Numbered from the stretch's first letter, positions 13,230 to 25,189 are shown. The stretch: DNA of 64,000 nucleotides from Congeria kusceri (GCA_027627225.1 CM051026.1:9963425-10027424), one strand, 5' to 3'. The notes: generated by a model not told the origin, from the letters alone. Numbers and translations are program-made.

Positions 13230-13416
13230 AGTGGCATAATTGACATGGTCTCCAACCTGCAATTGGGAATTTGGGAGCTCATGAGTTCGATTCGTACTCG
13301 GGAAGCGTTGACATGACCATAAGACACAAGTGTTGGTTCTTCCCAGGGAATGGACTCGACAGTGTCAATTAGTTAGCTTTCAACACAATCGCGCTTAAAT
13401 AAAAAGGTTTAAACTT
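13230..13416 (+). repeat. Diverged tRNA-derived SINE
   Basis: The order of blocks is TGACATGGTCTCC (decayed A-box region), GAGTTCGATTCGTACTC (B-box region), AAGACACAAGTGTTGGTTCTTCCCAGG with TGGACTCGA (body), and AAATAAAAAGGTTTAAACTT (tail). This matches the layout of the copies at 33081 and 49546. Confidence 0.6.
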
Positions 13417-14864
13417 AATACGACATTATAATGAACAATAATGACCAAAGATTTGCGAATACGTCCCATGTTGTGACCTTTAATTAATTCAATTTAATTT
13501 AATTAGAAGTACATCATATATATGATGTAAGTTTATAAAATCACGAATAAAATCTATTTCGAGTTCAATCAATATACGCATAAGGTTTACAACATACAAC
13601 TACATGACATCTCAATTCATCGCAATTTCTGAAAATACTTAAATATTTAAAATCAAATATTGTATACAAGATTGTAAAGCAATTGTGTCGATATATAGTC
13701 TATTCAACGACCAATATCGCAACATCACGGTCCGTATCCTGATGATGCTGGCTCAGAAGATAATGCAGGCTTCAGCGAAGGAGCAGACAGTTGGGTACGT
13801 CAGTTTATAAATAATTGTCTTTTTTACATTTACCTCATGCATTCTTTTTGCAATAGATATGGATTAACCGATCCATTATCTACCTACAGGTACCCTTTCG
13901 AAACTTTCGAAAATATTGGTCAGAGAAACGTAACATTAGACGCGAAACAATGCCATTTAGAAAATATGTTACGCTTTTTTGTATCTTTGCGAGCAAAGAT
14001 TATACCTTGTACACCGTTATACTGAACACGCGCGGGAGTACTTTGAAAGTGTGAACATTGGCAAAGTTCGGAGCGTTTGTGACGTCGATAACGTCAATAC
14101 TTTTTCTGTTCTCGTGCGGTGGCTTGCGTACACACTGTTGTAATTGTCATAGAAATTTAATATATGATTTTATTTTATTGAAATTTTCACTGTATATACA
14201 GGAAATGTTCCGATGTATTGTGTATATATAATCATATATGTAAATTAAAAGATGTTAACGTTATTGCCTCAGTGATATTTATGTTTGAACAACCCTCGTA
14301 CATTCATAACGAATTATATGGTCGTGAAAAACAACTTCGAAAAAAAACTTTGAAACTTGTCCTAGATCTACATATTTAGGTATATTTTCATATAAAACTA
14401 AACGTCACTTACCTTTGCTGGCTTCAACTTCCCGACACAGTCCACGTTCTTGCCAAGTTTGCAGTTTCACGCTCACAGATAGTTAGAATTATTAATAACA
14501 AATATCTCCATATCGCAATCGTCACGAGAAAACACGTTATTTGCCATTTTCCCCACTGCTTACACTTATAATTGGAGCACTGTTTAGACATATATCATTA
14601 TGCACGTGCTTAAACAAATTACCAATGTAAGTCAATAAATACGTTAAAATACAAGCACTTACCTAAACGATCACATTTTGCAAGTTTAGAATTACACACC
14701 ACACACTTAATCACGTGTACACAACCCATGTCGTACATAAAGCTATAACCGTTACTTTAATTGGTTTTTGAATTTGTGTAGTCTCGTGCAGTTTCAATTG
14801 GATTATAACGATAGAACATTTAATCTGGCCTTGCCAAAGTTAAAGGCGCTGTGTCATGCTTTCA
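13417..14864. other. No firm gene; possible exon fragments
   Basis: On the plus strand a frame stays open from roughly 13728 to 14025, and a splice-donor-like GTACGT sits at 13795. On the minus strand GTAAGTG donors sit just below 14413 and 14663, but the two surrounding segments resemble each other and may be an old repeat. None of this is enough to define a gene. Confidence 0.3.
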
Positions 14865-14945
14865 TCATCTCTATCATCGTGATCATCATCATCATCGTCG
14901 TCGTCATCATCATCATCATCATCGTCATCATCATCATCATTTCGT
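14865..14945. repeat. (ATC)n / (CGT)n microsatellite
   Basis: An interrupted trinucleotide array of TCATCA with CGTCGT interruptions, with weaker continuation to about 15035. It generates a Met/Thr-rich minus-strand open frame of 106 codons that is a repeat artefact. Confidence 0.9.
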
Positions 14946-15039
14946 GATGATTTTCGTCCTCATTGTCATCGTCATGAACGTAATAAACCATCCTTATTAT
15001 CATCATCGTTGCATTTAATGCCATCGTCATCATCAGATG

Positions 15040-15838
15040 CATGCGATATGTATTCATTCGTCGTCGCACTCCGCGTTCGCTCAGATATGCGTCTTGATCA
15101 ATAACGTGGTCAAGGTAACGGAATATATACCGACGATGACTATCACTAAGATGCCAACTATTGAACACATTCAAACATTTGAAAAACAGATCACTGTGCC
15201 ACTCGTGAAAGTATAAATTTCTACGATTACATGTGAATTAAAATCAAAATTCTAAAATTCCAAAGGTGTTGATATTTAGTTTTTGTCACGCAAATAGTTC
15301 AATTCACAATTTTTCAGACACAGATTCTTAATTTAACTTATGTTAAACTTAAGTTAATAATAATTAAGTATCCTCATAAATATGGACCCAGGTGAACTCA
15401 ATGCGCTCCCCGACGAACACCGTGAACTGAGACAGTTCGATTCACAAGACAACTGTGTCCCACAATAAATTCCTGACTTTCTGAGCGGCTAAACCACCTT
15501 GGTCAAACCTTGAAGATCGGAAGCAGACTGACACAGCTCAAACGACTGCTATCCTGACTGGATTTTAGATAATTTTGGGTTAAAGCACAATTGCACGCGA
15601 TGCACGTGAAGTGTAAACTTGGCGGGAGTTTGGCGTGGTCTGTAACATAACTTAAGAGTAATTTAAAGTGGCATATCGCAGAAATACAGACGCATATACA
15701 CGTAATAAACAAAATAGCCAGATTCTTCAATAAATCTTAAATGCATTAAAATTACATATATATTGAAAACATCGATAGAAATAACAGAAATTGGATACAC
15801 GAAAACAAGGGCTGAAGCTTAAGTATTATAAGAATTGC
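15040..15838. other. Gene-free gap
   Basis: No open frame or repeat that can be supported between the microsatellite and the 67-bp duplication. Confidence 0.5.
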
Positions 15839-15972
15839 GGCCTTCGTTGTCGAACATTTAACGCTTAACAACTTCCCAAGTAGCAATGGATTGCTCCAAG
15901 TGATTGGCCTTCGTTGTCGAACATTTAACGCTTAACAACTTCCCAAGTAGCAATGGATTGCTCCAAGTGATT
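15839..15972. repeat. Exact tandem duplication, 2 x 67 bp
   Basis: The 67-base unit beginning GGCCTTCGTTGTCGAACATT occurs at 15839-15905 and again at 15906-15972 without a difference that I can see. Identity this high implies a recent duplication or local assembly error. Confidence 0.9.
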
Positions 15973-16014
15973 GTGCCTGATCTTCATTATGGAAAAAACG
16001 AAATAAGAGTGCTT

Positions 16015-16297
16015 TGTAGGATCACATTTTTCACACACCTGTGAAGAATAGGATCTCATGTGTCACATCTTTAAGTGCGAATAATGAGATTGGCTAAAAG
16101 GGGGTATGCGCGAGGATCACAGAAGAATACAATTTCACTGCATATCAAAAACTGGATGCAATCACAGTCTTCACCGAAAATGTGACGAATACAAATGGGA
16201 TGTGTAAAGAATAAAATCTAAATTATCTCACCGGTGAAGAATGAGATCCTATTTCTCACAGATGTGAAAAAAATTATTTGTGAAAAATATGGTCCTA
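16015..16297. mobile_element. MITE with 8-bp target duplication (possibly hAT-like)
   Basis: The left end TGTAGGATCACATTTTTCACA matches the reverse complement of the right end, TAGGACCATATTTTTCACA. The similarity continues inward to a CTGTGARRAATAGGATCTCA block with an 11-base insertion in the right arm. The element is flanked by the direct repeat GAGTGCTT (16007-16014 and 16298-16305), an 8-bp target-site duplication. Eight-base duplications are typical of hAT elements, but the termini are not the classical CAG. No coding capacity; it lies just upstream of the 65-bp satellite. Confidence 0.6.
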
Positions 16298-16346
16298 GAG
16301 TGCTTCATTGGTTAACACTAATATCGCATATTGAAACACTGTCCAA

Positions 16347-18653
16347 GAACTGGGGAATGGTGTAGTTGAAGAATGGAATACCACATGTCTGTAAAGCTTA
16401 CATCAATTGTAGAACTGGAAAATGGTGTAGAATGGAAGACCACATGTCTGTATAGCTTACATCAATTGTAGAACTGGGGAATGCTGTAGATGAAGAATGG
16501 AATACCACATGTCTGTATAGCTTACATCAATTGTAGAACTGGGGAATGCAGTAGTGGAAGAATGGAAGACCACATGTCTGTATAGCTTACATCAATTGTA
16601 GAACTGGGGAATGCTGTAGTTGAAGAATGGAAGACCACATGTCTGTATAGCTTACATCAATTGTAGAACTGGGGAATGGTGTAGAGTGGAAGACACATGT
16701 CTGCATAGCTTACATAAATTGTAGAACTGGGGGAATGCTGTAGTTGAAGAATGGAATACCACATGTCTGTATAGCTTACATCAATTGCAGAACTGGGGAA
16801 TGGTGTAGTTGAAGAATGGAAGACCACATGTCTGTATAACTAACATCAATTTTAGAACTGGAAAATGGTGTAGAATGGAAGACACATGTCTGTATAGCTT
16901 ACATCAATTGTAGAACTGGGAAATGCTGTAGTTGAAGAATGGAAGACCACATGTCTGTATAGCTTACATCAATTGTAGAACTGGAGAATGCTGTAGTTGA
17001 AGAATGGAATACCACATGTCTGTATAGCTTACATCAATTGTAGAACTGGGGAAAGCTGTAGTTGAAGAATGGAAGACCACATGTCTGTATAGCTTACATC
17101 AATTGTAGAACTGGGGAATGCTGTAGTTGAAGAATGGAAGACCACATGTCTGTATAGCTTACATCAATTGTAGAACTGGGGAATGGTGTAGAATGGAAGA
17201 CACATATCTGTATAGCTTACATCAATTGTAGAACTGGGGAATGCTGTAGTTGAAGAATGGAATACCACATGTCTGTATAGCTTACATCAATTGCAGAACT
17301 GGGGAATGGTGTAGTTGAAGAATGGAATACCACATGTCTGTATAGCTTACATCAATTGCAGAACTGGGGAATGGCGCAGTTGAAGAATGGAATACCACAT
17401 GTCTGTATAGCTTACATTAATTGTAGAACTGGGGAATGCTGTAGTTGAAGAATGGAATACCACATGTCTGTATAGATTACATCAATTGTAGAACTGGGGA
17501 AAGCTGTAGTTGAAGAATGGAAGACCACATGTCTGTATAGCTTACATCAATTGTAGAACTGAGGAATGGTGTAGTTGAAGAATGGAATACCACATGTCTG
17601 TATAGCTTACATCAATTGTAGAACTGGGGAATGGTGTAGTTGAAGAATGGAAGACCACATGTCTGTATAGCTTAAATCAATTTTAGAACTGGGGAATGGT
17701 GTAGTTGAAGAATGGAATATCACATGTCTTTATAGCTTACATCAATTGTAGAACTGGGGAATGGTGTAGTTGAAGAATGGAATACCACATGTCTGTATAG
17801 CTTACATCAATTGTAGAACTGGGGAATGCTGTAGTTGAAGAATGGAAGGCCACGTGTCTGTATAGCTTACATCAGTTGTAGAACTGAGGAATTGTGTAGT
17901 TGAAGAATGGAAGACCACATGTCTGTATAGCTTACATCAATTGTAGAACTGAGGAATGCTGTAGTTGAAGAATGGAATACCACATGCCTGTATAGCTTAC
18001 ATCAATTGCAGAACTGGGGAATGGTGTAGTCGAAGAATGGAAGACCACATGTCTGAATAGCTTACATCAATTGTAGAACTGGGCAATGCTGTAGTTGAAG
18101 AATGGAAGACCACATGTCTGTATAGCTTACATCAATTGCAGAACTGGGGAATGGTGTAGTTGAAGAATGGAATTCCACATGTCTGTATAGCTTACATCAA
18201 TTGCAGAACTGGGGAATGCTGTAGTTGAAGAATGGAATACCACATGTCTGTATAGCTTACATCAATTGCAGAACTGGGGAATGGTGTAGTTGAAGAATGG
18301 AAGACCACATGTCTGTATAGCTTACATCAATTGTAGAACTGGGGAATGGTGTAGAGTGGAAGACCACATGTCTGTATAGCTTACATCAATTGCAGAACTG
18401 GGGAATGGTGTAGTTGAAGAATGGAAGACCACATGTCTGTATAGCTTACATCAATTGCAGAACTGGGGAATGGTGTAGTTGAAGAATGGAATACCACATG
18501 TCTGTATAGCTTACATCAAGTGCAGAACTGGGGAATGGTGTAGTTGAAGAATGGAATACCACATGTCTGTATAGCTTACATCAATTGTAGAACTGGGGAA
18601 TGCTGTAGTTGAAGAATGGAATACCACATATCTGTATAGCTTACATCAATTGT
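16347..18653. repeat. 65-bp satellite, about 36 tandem copies
   Basis: The unit starts GAACTGGGGAATGCTGTAGT and ends CTTACATCAATTGTA. Recurrent two-state differences mark the copies: GGTG or GCTG, AATACC or AAGACC, and TTGTA or TTGCA. Copies 2, 6, 9, 14 and 32 carry a short deletion (TGTAGAATGG in place of TGTAGTTGAAGAATGG, or a close variant), and several of those also lose part of ACCACA. The array ends abruptly at both edges. It encodes nothing. Confidence 0.95.
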
Positions 18654-18870
18654 TCTTAGCGTCAGCAATCTATAGCTATAATTAGTGCATTAAATATTCA
18701 TATTTCTATATGAATTGAATGTTCAGGAGGGGGGGGGGGAGCCGCAGGATACGGGACTTTAAACTGAAAGCGATTCCCAACATAAGTGAATTTGACTCGC
18801 CGACTTATTCGGGGTAAAGGGGAAATAGACTGCAGTCACATTTTAGATCCCAGTAATATTCCCTGCATGT

Positions 18871-19284
18871 AACTAGTTCTTGGTATCTGTGAGAAAGTAT
18901 ATTTCATGGGTAGAACCAATACTAGGTGTATGTGAGAAGGTCCATTCACTGGACAGAACCAGTTCTTGGTGAATGTGAGCAAGTCTATTCCATGGGTAGA
19001 AACATTACATGTTGTGTTTGAGAAAGTTAAATGGTGTACAACAGAAAGAGCAAATCTTTGGTAGAACCAGTTCTTGGTGTAACTGTATGTGAGAAAATCC
19101 TTAGGTTAAATGGTTTTTGCTGTTTTTGAGAAAGTCCATTTCCTGGGTTGAACCACTACTTAATGTGTGTTAGAAAGTCCATTCCCGGTTAAGAACCATA
19201 CTTGAGAATGTCTGTTTCCTAGGTAGAACCAGTACTTGGTGTATGTGAGAAAGTCCATTCCTTGGGTAGAACAAGTACTTAGTA
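18871..19284. repeat. Degenerate tandem array made of a SINE body segment
   Basis: About eight diverged units of roughly 50 bases read GAACCAGTACTTGGTGT, ATGTGAGAAAGTCCATT, CCTGGGTA. The reverse complement of the SINE body at 33170-33205 and 49640-49670 reads GTTTCCTGGGTAGAACCAGT then ACTTGGTGTCT, so the units correspond to that SINE segment in tandem. No coding capacity. Confidence 0.7.
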
Positions 19285-22200
19285 ATTTGGTTTGCAGGTA
19301 TTGGCAATTGTAAAGCCACGCTAAATAGGGAAAAAACGCATGCTAACCATCTTAATTGAGGGGTTCCATAAATGATGGAGGACATTGACAGCAACAAATT
19401 CCGTCTTAGTTAATGGAAACAAACCATAATGACTGATTACCGGTATATTATGTTTTTACACAGTAACCCATATTTGGAAATAGAAAACACTAAATATGTT
19501 AATTATAGATACATCTAAGGCCAAAAGACTTGTGTTCAGCATTATATCAACATTATCCACAGTATTTTGTTAACTAGGTGCAAAATAACCCGTATTAACT
19601 TTTTCAATTTAATTATTTTCTGAGAAATAACCTAACAAATGTATTCTACCAATAATTTGCTTGTGAAATGTTTAAAACCCTTGTTCCATATGTGAGTACA
19701 ATATACCATTATGCACAATAGTTTCTCCCTGGCATATAAAACCGACATTACCATACACAATCTGTAAAATACATTGCCTCTAAATGGCTCTGAACAAATT
19801 GTTCTTCACCATTGACCGCATATTGTTTTAAAGTAGAGCTTTTATAACAATTTATCCAGGAGCGTTTGGAAAAAACTTAATTATGTTGTGAAAAACTGGT
19901 ATCTCAAATCTGGAACACATCAAACTACCTGAACCAGCATGACATGCATTGCAAATAGCAGTGGTGTTTTAATGAGACTGAATGGGAATGAACAAAATAG
20001 AACACAGATGAACCCTCTCTGCAATCTCTGGCATCAGCTGCAGCAAAAATGTATCTACAGAAATAAAGCAACATATCCCACTTAATTGATACGGTCAAAA
20101 CATACCATTTGTTTTACTCAAAAGACGATATTCACATGTTTTTAACAATTTATGGAAAATTGATATACACTGTTAAATGGTTTTGAAAACAAATGTAAAT
20201 GGCGGCTTTAAAAATAGTACTTGCATTAATAAGATTTATAGCAAAATTATACTTGCATTAATAATTTATATCAAAATAATACTTGCATTAATTATTTATA
20301 TCATTGAAATCTATAAATAAAAGAACATTCACACCTTTGCATAATTTCATGTGGAATATTGATTAGTTTGTATGTTTAGTTTTTCTCTATGCACATTTGT
20401 CATCAATTGCATGATTAACACAACACATTCCACATTATATTTACAAGCAGTGCCCACTGGATTCTGGCCACTATATGGCCCAGTATCTCATCAATAGTGG
20501 AAATACTGCACCATAACTTTGTTGGTCAAAATGCTGTCAGACTATGTTCTTTATTTTTATTCAGTTTGCGGTTATGGGCACTCACTTTTTGTTTTCCAAA
20601 AATCTGAGCCCATGCAATTTTCTTGCAAAAAAAACCTCTTAAAATAATAATTTGTGTTAATATATGTTGTATGATTCTTAACTCATATCACATATTTATG
20701 TGCTGAGAAAAGAATAAACTTTAAAAAAATTATGCATCAATACCTCCCATAAATTACCGTTACATTTCTATTTCTTTATTATTTTATAACAATTTGTAAC
20801 ATGTAACTACACTCATATGAAAGTCAAAATTAGTTTGAGCAGGTAGAATTGTTTTGACACAACAAGTGTGACATAATGCTTTTATGCAGAAACCTGAGTT
20901 TTGTGCCAGATAATGCTGTCTTTATAAGTGTTACATTTTCAAACCTTGCCTATCAAATGTCTATATCAAACCCACACTGGCTGCTATGTGCAATTCAGGC
21001 TGCATTGCTTCCAATGAATCAATGTATTCCAGGTTAGATTTATATATGTTAATTTTCCCAAGATGTGTCGTTTTTACAAACACTCAGATACATAGCATTC
21101 AGTCCCATCCTTACAATGAATTGTTTGTCAAACACTCAATAGCCAGTCCCAGACAACAAAAGATGATAAATGGTAAGTCATAGTGGTGTAATGGATTTGA
21201 TAACTGCCTTTCGATTGGTAGATCAGAAGATCTTTACTTTGGGAGTGTTTGAATTATCGTCCTCAAAAGACACCAAGTACTGGTTCTACCCAGGATACAG
21301 ACTCAAACATTTCTATCTGTAACCTCAGGCACAAGGGTTTCAAACCTGATGCAGACAAATTACATGTAGGATACTTACAGAAAAGTACAAGAAAGAAAGC
21401 ATAAGCAAAAATCAGTGTACAGTTATTTGCTTGTCAATGGACAGCAGGTTGAACAAAATCTTGGTGGGACCAAACAACAAGCGAGCCATGACTGTCCAGC
21501 ATCTTTCACCCACGTTTAGGCTTGTGAAAGAATTTGACCGAACTAAAATTATTAATTCTGCAAGGGAGACAACCAAAGTATACTTTGGTACAAAGGCAAT
21601 GTGGATTACCGCCTTTGATACATGTGTTACACATGATTGCTCTACATTATTTCGCCAGCATATGAGTTTTTAATCATAGCGTTCTTTAGGAGTAGCAAGG
21701 TAGACACCCAAGGATATAATGCTTCAGAAGTCAGCATTTCTCTGTGAATCTGGGACCAGGAAGACTTGAAAACTTTTATTTCAATATCAAAAATTAATAT
21801 TAAATGTATGCAGAATCACGATCTATGAAGAAATGAGACTGTTCATTTATAAACCAAATCAACATATGCATCAGTTTTAAATATTCATGTTGGATATTCA
21901 ATTAACATTCTCAATATCTTACATATGTTAAATAATATAAAAAGGTTATGTGAATTACAGCCTTAAACAACAAAGGATTATTTTACTCACAAATGTGGTG
22001 TTAAATCAGTTTCATGTTAACACTTATCTGATATCAAATAGTTGTACAAAGCTCTACAATAAGAATGTGTTAATCGTTCAAACTCATCACTGTGCAAGTC
22101 TATCTGTCATGGGGTAAAATTTTTTATTCTTCTGCCCAGAGAAGGTTATCTCCATTTGACTATATTAAAACCAGTTCAGTCTGTGGGCACATTTTCTCAC

Positions 22201-22324
22201 ACATTTAAAATCTTTGTTTAAAGAATAACAACATACTAGAAAATTGAAAAGAATTTAGTTAGAACTTAGAATGCACAATGATAATCCGTTTCACTCACAA
22301 CATATAAAACAACAATTGCATGAT
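19285..22324. other. Gene-free stretch
   Basis: AT-rich sequence with no supportable gene. Three 30-32 base units built on TACTTGCATTAATAA follow each other at about 20217-20310. The open frames at 20986-21183 and 21431-21673 are short and featureless. Confidence 0.5.
21182..21325 (+). repeat. Diverged tRNA-derived SINE
   Basis: Starts with AGTGGTGTAATGGATTTGAT (A-box-like), has a decayed middle, then CAAAAGACACCAAGTACTGG and TTCTACCCAGGATACAGACT, the signature body of this SINE family. Confidence 0.6.
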
Positions 22325-22436
22325 GCAGTATTAAATGCTTCGGTGTCACAGGGTGAGAACATAGTGCAGCCAGTCCGGGACTCGAACCCGGGACCTCTCG
22401 CTTAGCGAGTGCTCTCCCGACTGAGCTAACCTGGCA
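22325..22436 (-). repeat. tRNA-like SINE with 68-nt cloverleaf head
   Basis: On the minus strand the head (22436 down to 22369) opens GCCAGGTTAGCTCAGTCGGG, giving an acceptor strand and a D-arm. It has a standard 5-7-5 T-arm (CCGGG, TTCGAGT, CCCGG) and closes with CTGGC pairing to GCCAG. The anticodon region (CTCGCTAAGCGAG) is about four bases short of a standard tRNA, so it cannot form a normal 7-base loop. A non-tRNA body follows, TGCACTATGTTCTCACCC then TGTGACAC. This makes a tRNA-derived SINE more likely than a working tRNA gene. Confidence 0.65.
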
Positions 22437-23300
22437 GGTACACAATCTCTCCCCTATAGTGACCTTTAACAGTTTCCACCAGTTACAAGTATTGTGAGGG
22501 TCTAAATACAGTCAAATGATATGAAATCTGACTAAACAATTCAGGATTCATCTCTAAATCAATACTTTTTTGGTGTATGCAAGTATACAAAACATGCGAA
22601 TATGGCAATTATTATTGATTGAAAATACATTATGCACGGAACATAAGCATGTTTCAGGTATGTAATGGCATGGTAGATTTAAAAAAAAACGCAAACTTGA
22701 ACTTAAATGAAAGAAACAATTTCTGACAGTCTTGAAACACATGTTTTACATCTTAAATTAGTACCTGAATGTGTACTGTGTTCTACCAGTGTGTGTTGAG
22801 TGTTTGTTTTTTTTCTAAGTAAAAATCCCCCAAAATAATAAATACTGTTAATAATACATGAAAACAGAATGAAATCAGAAAAATACAAACACCAATATGG
22901 AGAGGTTACAGGTACTGTCCAATTCTGACCGCCACTAAAAATTATGATATTTACACCAGTTGTTCGCTTATACAGTAAATGATAACAATAAACACACCTT
23001 ATATAAACTCCAGAAATGTTTAATAAAACATGGGGAAAAATGATATCGAGGAAATATGCAAACGGCAACCAAAGTTAACATCACTTTTCACTGCTTTTAG
23101 GAAACAGATCTAGTGTGTATGTAATAGTGTTAATTCCTTTCCGAAATAGCAGTATTATGTATTATGCAGTATTATGGTCTGTAATCATCTGGGTCTAATT
23201 TCTCAAAGGATGACCACCTTAAACTTCTTATTTCATCCATCAAAATTATCATTTCAAAATTAATTTACAACACAATATATTATTTATTGTGATTATCTAT
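22437..23300. other. Gene-free gap
   Basis: No supportable gene. The 121-codon minus-strand frame at 22703-23068 is Cys/Tyr/Phe-rich with no domain, as expected of chance translation of AT-rich DNA. Confidence 0.5.
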
Positions 23301-23620
23301 TGTAACACGATACTCGCTAATTTTTCTATAGACAAAGAACAAAATTATCAATGTTAAACTACCTAATAAACAACGCAATAAGAATTCTGAGCCGAGCATA
23401 GTAAATAAAAAGTAGTTCCAATAAAATATTGCAAAACTATATGTCAAATCGTGTTACAATCAAAATAACTTTTGTATTATCATTGTTTATCGGCCAATAA
23501 ACAACTCTTTGTTGTTCTAATGCGTGACCATTTAACAAATCGAACTAACGCCCTTGTGGTTTAATTCAGATGCATCAGAACTCCAAATCGTTGTATATTG
23601 GCCAATAACCTATGACAAAT
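23301..23620. repeat. Copy 3 of nested-palindrome CCAAT family
   Basis: Blocks in family order are TGTAACACGATACTCGCTAA, CTATAGACAAAGAACAAAAT, AAACTACCTAATAAACAACG, TTCTGAGCCGAGCATAGTAAA, TATCGGCCAATAAACAACTC, TTGTTGTTCTAATGCGTGAC, GTGGTTTAATTCAGATGCAT and TATTGGCCAATAACC. This copy has an outer part that copy 2 shows only at its right edge. It does not code for protein. Confidence 0.7.
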
Positions 23621-23751
23621 CAAAAAAAAATTCTTAAATATAACACGATACTTCAAACTGTTATATGTCTTGAAAACAGTATTTATATTACTGCACACTT
23701 TATTGAAATATGAAAATGGTGAGCTTAAGCTTATCGTTTTAAAACATGCTG

Positions 23752-24012
23752 AAGAATTTGAGAAACCGGAGCCAGTACTCTGACAAATAAATGGTTACCT
23801 TGACCTCTGTGGCACAGTAGACAAGCTCTACTATCATTAAGAATTTGAGAAACCGGAGCCAGTACTCTGACAAATAAATGGTTACCTTGACCTCTGTGGC
23901 ACAGTAGACAAGCTCTACTATTATTAAGAATTTGAGAAACCGGAGCCAGTACTCTGACAAATAAATGGTTACCTTGACCTCTGTGGCACAGCAGACAAGC
24001 TCTATTATCATT
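23752..24012. repeat. Near-exact tandem triplication, 3 x 87 bp
   Basis: Units begin AAGAATTTGAGAAACCGGAG at 23752, 23839 and 23926 and differ at only a few positions (CTATCAT, CTATTAT, GCAGACA). Because 87 is a multiple of three, two minus-strand frames stay open through all copies. This gives 29-residue repeats but no recognisable domain. Confidence 0.9.
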
Positions 24013-24400
24013 AATAGTGAACATATATGCTTATTAAGAGAAACAGGGACATTTAAAAAATCAGACATCACAAATATGCTGCAGGTTAATATGTACAAGG
24101 TCAACACATATGTTGTTTGAACAAATCCTTTGACATTATTAATCAGGAATGAGCTTCAATCCAATAATTCAAAGATAACTTTAATAAATAACCTGGACTA
24201 TGATGTGTAAAACCCTCAAAATCTTGTATACTTGATACTTGCATCTTTAATTTTTTCTTTGTTATTGTTCTTTGTAGCAGACATTTTGTTTGAGTATTTA
24301 ACCAAGTATATTTAACCATTGCTTCCAAATAACCCCACAAGTTGATCAACCAACTCATATCAATATTGCAGGGGAGATCACTGTAGTAGTTTAAGTTTGA
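24013..24400. other. Gene-free gap
   Basis: No supportable gene. The 100-codon minus-strand frame at 24143-24445 runs into the 112-bp duplication and shows no domain. Confidence 0.5.
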
Positions 24401-24624
24401 GGAGTCTTTTTGAGTTCTCTCCCTGGAATTGTAACTAATCTGCACTAGGAATTACTGTCACAGTTTTCTACTGAAATTATTAGACCAGCTACTTATTACT
24501 TTATAAGAATTTGGAGTCTTTTTGAGTTCTCTCCCTGGAATTGTAACTAATCTGCACTAGGAATTACTGTCACAGTTTTCTACTGAAATTATTAGACCAG
24601 CTACTTATTACTTTATAAGAATTT
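24401..24624. repeat. Exact tandem duplication, 2 x 112 bp
   Basis: The unit beginning GGAGTCTTTTTGAGTTCTCT occupies 24401-24512 and repeats at 24513-24624 with no difference that I can see. Confidence 0.9.
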
Positions 24625-25189
24625 AACACATTAATTGTTAACCCATGTCATGCGTTCATACAAACTATAATTCCAAGAGAATAACTGTCCTGTTGTTTTC
24701 AGCAGCATCCCATTCAGTTTCAGTATGGTTGTACTCTTACTACAATACTTACAGATATGATTTTGGTTTTCTATAATCAAAGATTCAAGTCTATATACAA
24801 AGACGGAATAAATTGCAACTGGAAATGAGAGATGCATTTGCCCCAATCTACAACCATAACAACAGAAATCAGCCTCAGAATCTCACAAACAACATTGTAA
24901 AGTAACAGAGCAAGACTGCAGTGGACGGATAGGAATCAATCACTGAAAATGTAAACGAAGGAATACAAATAAAAATTTGGTTGGAAGATCTCAGAACTGC
25001 TTGCTGCGCAAAGTATTGACAAAATATAATTAATTAAACTTATCTGTCTAACTCATTGTCCACAAAAGTTTTATTTTGATTTCATTTCATGAAAGGTAAT
25101 GATCGAATTGAAATTCCAAGTGTTATTTAAAAATGTCTACCTCTCCAAACATTAAATTACTTTCCACTTAAAATTTAGCAAGTTTAAAT
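24625..25189. other. Gene-free gap
   Basis: AT-rich spacer upstream of the retrotransposon. Nothing could be supported in it. Confidence 0.5.

Noticed and set aside
14854..15174. Met/Thr-rich 106-codon minus-strand frame
   Set aside because: Most of it is the ATC microsatellite translated; no domain.
16347..18653. CRISPR-like array
   Set aside because: The units are contiguous 65-bp repeats without unique spacers, in a eukaryotic setting; it is a satellite.
22369..22436. Functional tRNA gene
   Set aside because: The anticodon arm is about four bases too short and a SINE-like body follows.
22703..23068. 121-codon minus-strand frame
   Set aside because: No domain, no splice context, AT-driven composition; chance length for this base content.
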